This document shows, piece by piece, positions 1 to 7,714 of a stretch of DNA of 64,000 nucleotides. This DNA comes from Bacillus massiliigorillae (GTDB taxonomy: Bacteria > Bacillota > Bacilli > Bacillales > DSM-1321). Both the position numbers and the translations under genes were made by a program. Under the pieces are notes generated by a model. The model had not been told where the DNA came from, did not search any database, and worked only from the letters and a program-made list of their open reading frames with translations. Every line of letters starts with the position of its first letter. The stretch's first letter is position 1. The stretch covers positions 1,315,286 through 1,379,285 of the forward strand of contig NZ_HG428741.1 of NCBI RefSeq assembly GCF_000380245.2, read 5' to 3'.

Positions 1-411
1 TACACAATTGAACAATTATGTGTCGGACAGAGGGCATGTTTACGAAGAGTATTTAGTAATGAAGATGTAGTCTTATGTAATCAAATTACAAACGATTATA
101 ACGAAGTGTATCAAGCCGATGAAGATGGTTGGAAACAACACTTTAAGCATCCTATTGTTCCAGGCCTATTAACGGAAGGATTAGTAAATCAAGTGATTAG
201 TGATAGGCTACCAGGAAACGCTTGTATACTTTTGCAAAAAGAATTAGTATTTTACCATCCAGTACATATTGGCGATAATATTACAGCAGAATTAGAGATT
301 ATTGATATAAATAAAGAGAGACATTGGGTGACGATGAAGGTTCATTGTATGAATCAAGATGAGCAAGAAGTAATCAAGGGACAGGTTGTTATTTTCATTT
401 TACCAAATTAA
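1..411 (+). CDS. MaoC-like hotdog-fold protein (5' end outside window)
   Basis: The frame is open from base 1, so the gene starts before the window; 136 residues are visible. The sequence resembles the MaoC/PhaJ R-specific enoyl-CoA hydratase family: an F-x-x-x-D-V start, a D-Y-N segment, and the typical H-P-I-V-P-G-L-L stretch. The family's catalytic motif is D-x-N-P-x-H; here it reads D-Y-N-E-V-Y, so the proline and the catalytic histidine are replaced. It may be an inactive or altered hydratase, or an acyl-CoA-binding relative. It ends 18 bases before the regulator at 430 and may be cotranscribed with it. A link to the CoA-ester operon downstream is inference. Confidence 0.7.
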   Translation, partial: YTIEQLCVGQRACLRRVFSNEDVVLCNQITNDYNEVYQADEDGWKQHFKHPIVPGLLTEGLVNQVISDRLPGNACILLQKELVFYHPVHIGDNITAELEIIDINKERHWVTMKVHCMNQDEQEVIKGQVVIFILPN

Positions 412-429
412 TAATTATTGGAGATGGTT

Positions 430-1731
430 ATGAATAAACAATTAAGGCTTACAGATGATTGGGGTATTCTTGTAGTGAATCATCGTGGGATTATCCAGGA
501 TATGAATGCGGATTTTTGTCAAAGTTTCTTAATAAATAAAGAGGCTTATATAGGTTTAGCACTTAATGTAGTAATTCAAGGAACAACTCATAGAAAGAAA
601 AGAAATATTATTTTTGGCATGGTTTTGGGAGATGCCTGCTTAATTAGAGTATCAGAAGAAAGTGATAATACTTATTATCGAATTATTATTCGTGGTAAAG
701 ACATAGAACAAATAGATGTAAGGGCTTTCTTGGGTAGCTTTAACTCAAAAAGTAAGACGAATGGTAATACATATCAGCATCGCTATTGTTTTGATGATAT
801 TCTAGGAGAAAGTCCAGCGATGGAAAGCATTAAAGAACTTGCAGCTCGTATTGCAACGAGTAATTCTACTGTACTCTTAACTGGAGAAAGTGGTACAGGT
901 AAGGAGTTATTCGCTCAAGCGATTCATGGGTTAAGCACAAGAAAGCAACATCCCTTTGTAGCGGTTAATTGTGCAGCTATTCCAGATGAATTATTTGAGT
1001 CAGAAGTTTTTGGCTATGAAGCCGGAGCCTTTAGCGGAGCGAGGAAAGAAGGAAAGCCTGGAAAGATCGAATTAGCTCAAGGAGGAACGTTATTTCTAGA
1101 TGAAATTTCGGAACTACCATTTCAAGCGCAAGGGAAATTACTACGTGTATTACAGGAGAGAGAAGTAGAACGAGTAGGAGGGACAAGTAATCGAATTGTA
1201 GATATTCGTATAATTGCTGCAACAAATCGTGATTTAAGAATGCTTGTACAGGAAGGGAAGTTTAGACAAGATTTGTTTTATCGATTATATGTATTTGACC
1301 TGCAAATCCCTTCACTTCGAGAACGAAAAGAAGATATTATTCCATTAGCTCATGCATTTATTAATGATTTTAATAATCAATTTGGTATGAGAGTCACAGG
1401 TATGGATGATAGATTACGAGAATGGATGATACATTATGATTGGCCTGGAAATGTCCGTGAATTAAAGGCCTATATTGAACGAGCGATGTATATTGCTAAT
1501 GGTGAAATCCTTTCTTTAAGTGATAGTATTAAAACTACTAGTATTTCCAATCATCAGGAAACAAAAGAGGCTCCTTTGTTTTCATTAGAAGAGGAGGTCT
1601 CACGGGCAGAAAAGGCAGCTATTCAAAGAGCACTTCAAGAAGCAAATGGAGATCGAACAAAAGCAGCTTATGCATTGAAAATACATATTGCGAGTCTTTA
1701 TAGGAAAATAGCTAAATATCAATTGAATTAA
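430..1731 (+). CDS. sigma-54-dependent transcriptional activator with PAS domain
   Basis: 433 residues. The N-terminal ~100 residues look like a PAS sensor (WGILVVNHRGIIQDMNADF). The central AAA+ domain has Walker A GESGTGKE near residues 162-169, the sigma-54 contact loop as GAFSGA (usual GAFTGA) near 199-204 and Walker B GGTLFLDE near 218. The C-terminus is a Fis-type helix-turn-helix (NGDRTKAAYALKIHIASLYRK). There is no receiver domain, so the ligand is probably sensed directly. The ATG at 430 has GGAG 6 bases upstream and is preferred over upstream TTG/ATG codons. The gene lies directly before a sigma-54 promoter that drives the CoA-ester operon, which makes it the likely activator. Confidence 0.93.
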   Translation: MNKQLRLTDDWGILVVNHRGIIQDMNADFCQSFLINKEAYIGLALNVVIQGTTHRKKRNIIFGMVLGDACLIRVSEESDNTYYRIIIRGKDIEQIDVRAFLGSFNSKSKTNGNTYQHRYCFDDILGESPAMESIKELAARIATSNSTVLLTGESGTGKELFAQAIHGLSTRKQHPFVAVNCAAIPDELFESEVFGYEAGAFSGARKEGKPGKIELAQGGTLFLDEISELPFQAQGKLLRVLQEREVERVGGTSNRIVDIRIIAATNRDLRMLVQEGKFRQDLFYRLYVFDLQIPSLRERKEDIIPLAHAFINDFNNQFGMRVTGMDDRLREWMIHYDWPGNVRELKAYIERAMYIANGEILSLSDSIKTTSISNHQETKEAPLFSLEEEVSRAEKAAIQRALQEANGDRTKAAYALKIHIASLYRKIAKYQLN

Positions 1732-1851
1732 TTAAATGAAGGTAGAAGAACTTTATAAGAATCCTATTTATACTTTTTTCGATAAAAATGATAATAATAT
1801 AACTGATCAAGTAAATAATTTCTTTCCGAGTAACATGTCAGCTTCATAAAA

Positions 1852-1899
1852 CAGTAGTCTATTTCAGTAATAGTATTGAAATAGACTACTGCTTTTTTT
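1852..1899 (+). terminator. intrinsic terminator after the activator gene
   Basis: A perfect 15-bp stem (arms 1852-1866 and 1877-1891) is followed by a run of seven T. It separates the activator transcript from the sigma-54 promoter downstream. Confidence 0.92.
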
Positions 1900-1900
1900 A

Positions 1901-1947
1901 TTCGCAATTCTGTTTCGCATTTTTGCGAAGTTTATTATTTATGCGAA
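1901..1947. promoter_or_regulatory. nested TTCGCA/TGCGAA half-sites, probable activator binding site
   Basis: Two TTCGCA hexamers (1901-1906, 1914-1919) are followed by two TGCGAA hexamers (1924-1929, 1942-1947). The inner pair forms a 16-bp palindrome with a 4-base spacer. The block lies about 40-90 bases upstream of the -24 element, where sigma-54 activators bind. Assignment to the PAS activator is inference. Confidence 0.7.
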
Positions 1948-1988
1948 AAAAAAGTACGAGAAATCATGATTAATACGGTAAATATATA

Positions 1989-2005
1989 TTGGCACAATTC
2001 TTGCT
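1989..2005 (+). promoter_or_regulatory. sigma-54 (-24/-12) promoter
   Basis: TTGGCAC (1989-1995), five bases, then TTGCT (2001-2005). The GG and GC pairs are exactly 12 bases apart as in the sigma-54 consensus TGGCAC-N5-TTGC. It sits 39 bases before the acyl-CoA dehydrogenase start and next to an enhancer-binding-protein gene. Confidence 0.9.
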
Positions 2006-2043
2006 TCTATTATTAATTAAGAAATAAGCAAGGAGGAATAACA

Positions 2044-3198
2044 GTGTTAAACTTTTCATTCACAGATGAGCAAGAGTATTTTCGAAATATGTTACAAGAT
2101 TTTGCGAAGAAAGAGTTACTTCCAAACTATACGAAATGGGATCGAGAAGAAATTACACCACGCCATTTATGGAGAAAGCTTGGAGAACTAGGCATAAATG
2201 GCTTACGTATTCCAGTTGAATATGGTGGAAGTGGTGCTGATTGTGTCACAACTGGTATTGCAGCTGAAGAAATTGGTAGAGGAGATTTTAACTTAACTTA
2301 TGCTGTTATGTTGAATGCATTAATAGGAGAAATAATTACTAATCATGCGAATGAAGAATTGAAGCAAGAGTGGCTTCCGAAAATATCAAGTGGAGAAAAA
2401 ATAGTAGGTATAGCAATAACGGAGCCTTCCGCTGGAACGGATGCAGGCGGAATTCAAACAACAGCCGTACATAAAGGAAATGAGTATATTTTAAACGGTG
2501 AGAAGTCTGGGATTAGTGTAGCAACAGTTGGAGATGCCTTTATCATTTTTGCTAAAACCAATCCTGAGCTAGGCAATCGTGGAATTAGTGCATTTATTGT
2601 TCCTGCTGATCTTTCTGGCGTCGAATGTCGCGGATATGAGGATATGGGGAATATTCCAATAGGTCGTGGTTCGATTTATTTAAGTGATGTAGCAGTTCCA
2701 GAAGAGAATTTAATAGGTCTAGAGAATAAAGGATTTGCTCAAGTGATGAATGGATTTGATTTAAGTCGTTTACTGATTGGCTTGCAATGTGTTGGAGCTG
2801 CTTTCCAAAGCTTAGACGAAACAATTGATCATGTGAAAGCAAGGCATTCATTCGGTAAACCGTTAGCAACCTACCAAGGCGTGTCCTTTCCAATCGTTAC
2901 GCATTATACGCAATTAGAATTAGTGAAGTGGCAAGCATATAGGGGCTTATGGCTTCGTGATCAAGGACTAAAGCATTCCAAAGAATCTGCTTCCGTTAAA
3001 TGGTTAGGACCTAAATATAGTGTGGAAGCCATTCATGAATGCTTACTCTTAAATGGTCATTATGCGTATACGAAAGAACTGCCGCTTGAACAGAGATTAC
3101 GAGATGTCATAGGGTTAGAAATTGGTGATGGCACAGCACAAGCTAATCAAATGGTAATTGCTAAAGACATAATTGGTAAGGAATATCGATCTTATTAA
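2044..3198 (+). CDS. aliB: acyl-CoA dehydrogenase, probably cyclohexanecarboxyl-CoA dehydrogenase
   Basis: 384 residues, the usual length for an FAD acyl-CoA dehydrogenase. The GTG start has AGGAGG upstream. Visible family features are the G-I-A-I-T-E-P-S-A-G-T-D-A FAD/substrate segment near residue 120-132 and a C-terminal E-I-G-D-G-T-A-Q-A-N-Q motif. It is first in a four-gene operon with badI-, aliA- and badH-like genes, so the predicted reaction is cyclohexanecarboxyl-CoA to cyclohex-1-ene-1-carboxyl-CoA. Family membership is clear; the substrate comes from context. Confidence 0.85.
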   Translation: MLNFSFTDEQEYFRNMLQDFAKKELLPNYTKWDREEITPRHLWRKLGELGINGLRIPVEYGGSGADCVTTGIAAEEIGRGDFNLTYAVMLNALIGEIITNHANEELKQEWLPKISSGEKIVGIAITEPSAGTDAGGIQTTAVHKGNEYILNGEKSGISVATVGDAFIIFAKTNPELGNRGISAFIVPADLSGVECRGYEDMGNIPIGRGSIYLSDVAVPEENLIGLENKGFAQVMNGFDLSRLLIGLQCVGAAFQSLDETIDHVKARHSFGKPLATYQGVSFPIVTHYTQLELVKWQAYRGLWLRDQGLKHSKESASVKWLGPKYSVEAIHECLLLNGHYAYTKELPLEQRLRDVIGLEIGDGTAQANQMVIAKDIIGKEYRSY

Positions 3199-3219
3199 GA
3201 TTATGAGGAGGAAAAGTAA

Positions 3220-4020
3220 ATGGAATTACAAGATGTATTATATGAAAAGAATAATGGTGTAGCAAAAATTACGATTAATCGTCCACAAGTGTATAATGCG
3301 TTTCGGGCTCGTACAATTGAAGAATTAATTTGGTCTTTCCGTGATGCGTGGGATGATAATCGCATTGGTGCTGTTATTTTAACAGGGGCAGGAGAGAAAG
3401 CATTTTGTACAGGAGGCGATCAAAAAGAAAAAGGGAATGAAGGTGGGTATGACTATAGAGGTGGATTAGGAGGAGGTATTGGTTTAGAAGTAGAGAATTT
3501 ACATCAAACAATTCGTAATATCCCAAAACCTGTCATTGCCGCCGTTAATGGATTTGCGATTGGTGGTGGACATGTATTGCATGTAATTTGTGATTTAACC
3601 ATTGCTTCAGAAACAGCAAAGTTCGGGCAAAGTGGTCCGAAGGTCGGCAGCTATGATGCTGGCTTTGGCTCTGCTTATTTAGCTCGTATCGTTGGTGAAA
3701 AGAAAGCAAGAGAAATTTGGTATTTATGTGAGCAATATAGTGCGCAAGAAGCTAAGGGAATGGGGCTTGTAAACAAGATTGTACCACCTGAGGAATTACA
3801 ACGAGCAGCACAAGAGTGGGCTGAGAAAATTGTTGAAAAAAGCCCGACAGCTATAAAAATGCTTAAATATTCTTTCAACGCTGATAGCGCAAGTATCCAA
3901 GGTATTTCTCAGCTTTCGATGAGCAGTTTAGCTATGTTTTATAACACACCGGAGTCAGAAGAGGGTAAGAATGCATTTATAGAAAAACGGCCTGTAGATT
4001 TCAAGAAGTTCCGAAAATAA
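3220..4020 (+). CDS. badI: crotonase-family 2-ketocyclohexanecarboxyl-CoA hydrolase (BadI-like)
   Basis: 266 residues, crotonase fold. The pattern G-Y-D-Y-R-G-G-L-G-G-G, the oxyanion segment V-N-G-F-A-I-G-G-G-H, and F-G-Q-S-G-P-K-V-G-S-Y-D-A-G-F-G match the MenB/BadI branch rather than ordinary enoyl-CoA hydratases. BadI opens the 2-ketocyclohexane ring to give pimeloyl-CoA. A MenB (naphthoyl synthase) role is unlikely because no menaquinone genes are near and a BadH-like dehydrogenase follows. It has a GAGGAGG ribosome site and a 21-base gap from the preceding gene. Confidence 0.82.
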   Translation: MELQDVLYEKNNGVAKITINRPQVYNAFRARTIEELIWSFRDAWDDNRIGAVILTGAGEKAFCTGGDQKEKGNEGGYDYRGGLGGGIGLEVENLHQTIRNIPKPVIAAVNGFAIGGGHVLHVICDLTIASETAKFGQSGPKVGSYDAGFGSAYLARIVGEKKAREIWYLCEQYSAQEAKGMGLVNKIVPPEELQRAAQEWAEKIVEKSPTAIKMLKYSFNADSASIQGISQLSMSSLAMFYNTPESEEGKNAFIEKRPVDFKKFRK

Positions 4021-4032
4021 GGAGGAAAAGCT

Positions 4033-5676
4033 ATGAAATTAGAAAGTATATTAACTCCAGAATATGTGGAGAAATATAATCATATTTGGCCCAATCGTAC
4101 TATTATTGACTATTTAAATGATGCTATTCATTCATATCCAGATAAATTAGCCATTATTGATTGGAAAAGTCGTTACACGTATAGAGAGCTTGGAAAACTA
4201 GTTAATCGAGTGGCTTTAGGTTTATTGCAGATTGGAATAAGTAAAGATGATGTTGTTTCATTTCAACTTCCGAATTGGAATGAATTTATTATTCTACATT
4301 ATGCTGTAACACGTATAGGGGCTATTAGTAATCCGTTAATTCCAATTTATCGAGAGCGAGAAATTGGTTATATGGTCTCGATGGCTGAATCTAAAATGAT
4401 TGTCGTTCCAGATACATTTCGAGGATTTGATTACCCAGCAATGATTGATAAATTAATGCCGCAATGGACGACAGTCGAACATGCTTATGTATTGGGAGAA
4501 CAAATACCTACAAATATGAAATCATTCTCATCATTATTAGAAGAACCTTGGGAAGAAATAGTAGATTCTAGTTTATTAGATCGAATTATTCTTGATCCAA
4601 ATGATATTACAGAAATCATTTTTACATCGGGTACTACGGGCAGTCCAAAGGGTGTATTGCATACTCATAATACTTTATGTGTCTCAACAAATTATTGGAT
4701 TGAGCGCCTTCAATTAACTGCTAACGATGTTATGTTTATGGCATCAACTTTTGCTCATCAAACGGGTTTTGGATATGGAGTACGATTACCGACTCATATC
4801 GCTGGAACGGGTGTTTATCAAGATATTTGGAATCCGACTGAGTTTCTTGAATTAGTAGAGCAAGAAGGCATTACCTATACAGCAGGTGCTACTCCTTTTA
4901 TTCAAGATACGATTCAGTTAAAAGGCTTGGAGAATTTTAATACCGAATCTTTACGTGCCTTCGTTGCATTAGGAGCTCCACTTCCTAGACCATTAGTGAA
5001 AGAAGCAAGAGAAAAGGTGAATTTTGCAATTTTAGCTGGTTGGGGTCAGACGGAAAATGGGCTAGTGACTTTGACAAAGTTGGATGATTCAATTGAGAAA
5101 TTGACGAGTACAGATGGTGTTACGTTTCCTGGAATGGAAGTGGAAGTAGTGAATATGGATGGCAATGAATGTGATGTTTTTGAAGAAGGTGATTTACTTT
5201 GCAAAGGTCCAGCATTGTTTGTAGGTTACTTGAAACGCTTGGAGGATACGATGAAAGAGTATTATGATGGATGGTTTAGAACAGGTGATCGTGCTGTGAT
5301 GGATGAGGATGGCTATATTCGGATTGTGGGTCGTAATAAAGACATTATCATTCGTGGAGGAGAGAATATTCCGGTAGCATATGTTGAAAACGTACTCTAT
5401 GAACATCCTGAAATTGCTGTTGCGCAAGTTATTGCGATGCCAGATCAAAGACTTCAAGAAAAAGCTTGTGCCTATATTGCTATGAAACAAGGTGCAATTC
5501 CCCTAACTTTATCAACACTACAAGATTTCCTAATGCAAAAAGGAATAGCCAAACAATATTGGCCTGAACATGTAGAAATTGTGGAAGATTTTCCTCGTAC
5601 TCCAAGTGGTAAAATTCAAAAGTTTCGTTTAAGAGAAATGATTATAGAGCAAATGAATGAACAAGTACAACAATAG
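4033..5676 (+). CDS. aliA: acyl-CoA synthetase, probably cyclohexanecarboxylate-CoA ligase
   Basis: 547 residues, ANL superfamily. The AMP-binding motif I-I-F-T-S-G-T-T-G-S-P-K-G lies near residues 195-207, W-F-R-T-G-D-R near 413, and the catalytic C-terminal lysine in R-T-P-S-G-K near 527. The N-terminal segment with W-P-N-R-T-I-I-D-Y-L resembles AliA of cyclohexanecarboxylate-degrading bacteria. It starts 12 bases after the badI-like gene and would activate the free acid to its CoA ester. The exact acid is inferred from the operon. Confidence 0.85.
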   Translation: MKLESILTPEYVEKYNHIWPNRTIIDYLNDAIHSYPDKLAIIDWKSRYTYRELGKLVNRVALGLLQIGISKDDVVSFQLPNWNEFIILHYAVTRIGAISNPLIPIYREREIGYMVSMAESKMIVVPDTFRGFDYPAMIDKLMPQWTTVEHAYVLGEQIPTNMKSFSSLLEEPWEEIVDSSLLDRIILDPNDITEIIFTSGTTGSPKGVLHTHNTLCVSTNYWIERLQLTANDVMFMASTFAHQTGFGYGVRLPTHIAGTGVYQDIWNPTEFLELVEQEGITYTAGATPFIQDTIQLKGLENFNTESLRAFVALGAPLPRPLVKEAREKVNFAILAGWGQTENGLVTLTKLDDSIEKLTSTDGVTFPGMEVEVVNMDGNECDVFEEGDLLCKGPALFVGYLKRLEDTMKEYYDGWFRTGDRAVMDEDGYIRIVGRNKDIIIRGGENIPVAYVENVLYEHPEIAVAQVIAMPDQRLQEKACAYIAMKQGAIPLTLSTLQDFLMQKGIAKQYWPEHVEIVEDFPRTPSGKIQKFRLREMIIEQMNEQVQQ

Positions 5677-5693
5677 AAAATGGAGGGGTTATT

Positions 5694-6440
5694 ATGAATC
5701 GACGAGTAGCTTTTATTACAGGAGCGGGACGCGGAATCGGACGGGAGATTGCGAAAACCTTAGCCTTGAAATCTATGAATATAGTCGTTAGTGATGTGAA
5801 TATTGATAATGCCAAAGAAACCGTTGCAATGCTTCAAGAGAATGGGGTAGAAGCAATTGCTGTATATTGTGACGTAACGAAATTAGAAAGTGTACAAGTA
5901 GCAGTAGCTACAGCATTAGAAACGTTTGAAAGAATCGATATTTTAGTAAATAATGCAGGATGGGATAAAATTGAACCATTCTTGAAAAGTGAACCGAGAA
6001 CATGGAAAACGATTATTGATATTAACTTAATGGGACAAGTGCATACTTGCAAAGAAATATTACCATTAATGATTCAGAATGGCTATGGCAAAGTGATTAA
6101 TATTGCTTCTGATTCTGGTAGAGTTGGCTCAAGTGGAGAAGCTGTTTATTCAGCTGCAAAAGGTGGAGTAATTGCTTTTACAAAAACATTAGCAAGAGAA
6201 ATGGCTCGACATAAATTAAATATTAATTGTATTGCTCCTGGTCCTGCTGATACTCCATTGTTCCAGGAAATAGGGTCTTATAATGAAGGAATTGCGGCTG
6301 CTTTAGAAAAAGCCATTCCGTTTCGCCGTTTAGCTCAGCCACAAGATATTGCGAATGCCGTAGCTTATTTTGCTTCAGATGAAGCCGAATATGTGACCGG
6401 ACAAACTTTATCAGTAAATGGTGGTTTAACTATGATGTAA
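5694..6440 (+). CDS. badH: SDR dehydrogenase, probably 2-hydroxycyclohexanecarboxyl-CoA dehydrogenase (BadH-like)
   Basis: 248 residues, classical short-chain dehydrogenase. The nucleotide motif T-G-A-G-R-G-I-G is at residues 9-16, N-N-A-G-W-D at 86-91, and the catalytic Ser139-Tyr152-Lys156 set is in place. The stretches N-N-A-G-W-D, I-A-S-D-S-G-R-V-G-S-S-G-E-A-V-Y and the C-terminal L-S-V-N-G-G-L-T-M closely follow BadH. It is last in the operon, after the ligase. It would oxidise the 2-hydroxy ester to the 2-keto ester used by BadI. Confidence 0.87.
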   Translation: MNRRVAFITGAGRGIGREIAKTLALKSMNIVVSDVNIDNAKETVAMLQENGVEAIAVYCDVTKLESVQVAVATALETFERIDILVNNAGWDKIEPFLKSEPRTWKTIIDINLMGQVHTCKEILPLMIQNGYGKVINIASDSGRVGSSGEAVYSAAKGGVIAFTKTLAREMARHKLNINCIAPGPADTPLFQEIGSYNEGIAAALEKAIPFRRLAQPQDIANAVAYFASDEAEYVTGQTLSVNGGLTMM

Positions 6441-6481
6441 ATATACTATTTTTAGTAGTATATAAAGTATAGTTTGTAACA

Positions 6482-6515
6482 GCCTATGTAAAGCGTGGAG
6501 TTACATAGGCTTTCT
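6482..6515 (+). terminator. intrinsic terminator of the sigma-54 operon
   Basis: Ten-bp perfect stem GCCTATGTAA/TTACATAGGC (6482-6491, 6501-6510) followed by a T-rich tail. Confidence 0.85.
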
Positions 6516-6665
6516 TCGTAGGTTACATCTGCATGCTATCACTATCTTTGAAAATAATAGATTGAATTTGCATCCATTTTAAATATTGATAGGACATGTA
6601 TACAATCTGTTCTATAAAACTTTCATATCATTGTAGTATATTCGATAGGAAAGGAAGTTTTATAG

Positions 6666-7160
6666 ATGAGATCACATTGTTCTTGTTGTTCTCCTAGACC
6701 ATGTTGTTGTAAGAGGAAAGAGGAAGAGGTAGGTGTTATCTCTCAATTTATTGTTGGTACGAATAATTCGCCATTACCAACATTATTTCAACCAGCAACA
6801 TCACCTCCAACATTCTTACCACTTTCTACTCTAAATATTACTCTTGATGAAGCATCAGATAAAGTAAGATTTTTGGCTTCAATTAGTTCTGAAACAAACA
6901 ACTCTACTGTTTTATCTAACCCACTAAGTGGAACATTATTTAGATTTCAAATTGTGGAGGTTGCAACTAATCGTATTGTGGCAACATATTCAAATACAGA
7001 TTTTGATTTTGCAACTACTACTTTTACTGCTGTTGATCAACCTGGTATTGGTACTTTCACATACAGATTACAGGCTGCTTTAGTACGTGCTGCTGATGCT
7101 ACTGCCGAAATTATTTTAGGAGTTGTATTTACTGCTGAAGAAGTAGAAGCGGTTAAATAG
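6666..7160 (+). CDS. Cys-rich-N-terminus protein, possible spore surface protein
   Basis: 164 residues. The N-terminus is rich in cysteine (C-S-C-C-S-P-R-P-C-C-C-K) and is followed by a Pro/Thr-rich linker near residues 30-55. The rest is Ser/Thr/Ala/Val-rich and probably a beta-sandwich. Short cysteine clusters before a low-complexity beta domain recall exosporium and spore-coat proteins of bacilli, but I recognise no named family. AGGAAAGGAAG precedes the ATG. It is flanked by terminators on both sides, so it is monocistronic. No signal peptide is visible. Confidence 0.6.
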   Translation: MRSHCSCCSPRPCCCKRKEEEVGVISQFIVGTNNSPLPTLFQPATSPPTFLPLSTLNITLDEASDKVRFLASISSETNNSTVLSNPLSGTLFRFQIVEVATNRIVATYSNTDFDFATTTFTAVDQPGIGTFTYRLQAALVRAADATAEIILGVVFTAEEVEAVK

Positions 7161-7181
7161 TAATAGTTTAAGATAATTAAT

Positions 7182-7224
7182 AAAGACTGAAGAAGCGTAT
7201 AAATTACCTTTTTTAGTCTTTTTG
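7182..7224 (+). terminator. intrinsic terminator
   Basis: AAAGACT (7182-7188) pairs with AGTCTTT (7215-7221), with more A/T pairs inside and a T-run after. Confidence 0.75.
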
Positions 7225-7489
7225 TTTAACTAGCTTTAACGTTGATTCATAGGAATGTCTTTTAGCAAAAATCATACAGACAAAAATGACTCATGTTATT
7301 TTGTAGTTTTTTGATTAAGATTTACACTTTCACACATATTAAGTAGATTTATAGTTAGGTATTTTGGTTTATAAAAATGTAAATTTTTTCAAAAAAGGTG
7401 ACTATTTTACCTTATTTTAACCTTTGCTGATTATAATAATTGGTGGAGAAAATTTCTCTAATGTGAATGTTTATGAGGGGGGAGTTATT
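7225..7489. other. AT-rich intergenic stretch
   Basis: No convincing gene here. It presumably holds the promoter of the tiny reading frame at 7490, but no single promoter stands out. Confidence 0.5.
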
Positions 7490-7546
7490 GTGTATCCAGT
7501 ACCACCTAATTGGGGAAAAGGCGACAGAAAAGGATTTGGTAAGTAA
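7490..7546 (+). CDS. candidate 18-residue peptide MYPVPPNWGKGDRKGFGK
   Basis: A GTG codon five bases after a very strong ribosome site (GAGGGGGGAG) opens an 18-codon frame that ends directly before a terminator. The strong site and tight fit to the hairpin argue for a translated product. Composition is Pro/Gly/Lys-rich. Function unknown. A similar small frame plus terminator lies at 11463. Confidence 0.5.
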   Translation: MYPVPPNWGKGDRKGFGK

Positions 7547-7558
7547 TTAGTGGTAGAA

Positions 7559-7605
7559 GGTTGTCTCAACAGTAGTTTTCAATCATTGTTGGGGCGCCTT
7601 TTTTT
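7559..7605 (+). terminator. intrinsic terminator after the tiny frame
   Basis: A stem with several G-U pairs (7559-7571 with 7587-7598), then seven T. Confidence 0.75.
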
Positions 7606-7714
7606 GGTTTTCCTTGTAAGCTATTTGAAATTTTCAGCTGATAAATATTTAATGATATTAAGTGTATGATGTAGTATAGAGATATGTCGTGGCGTTTGGA
7701 AAGTGAGGATATAA

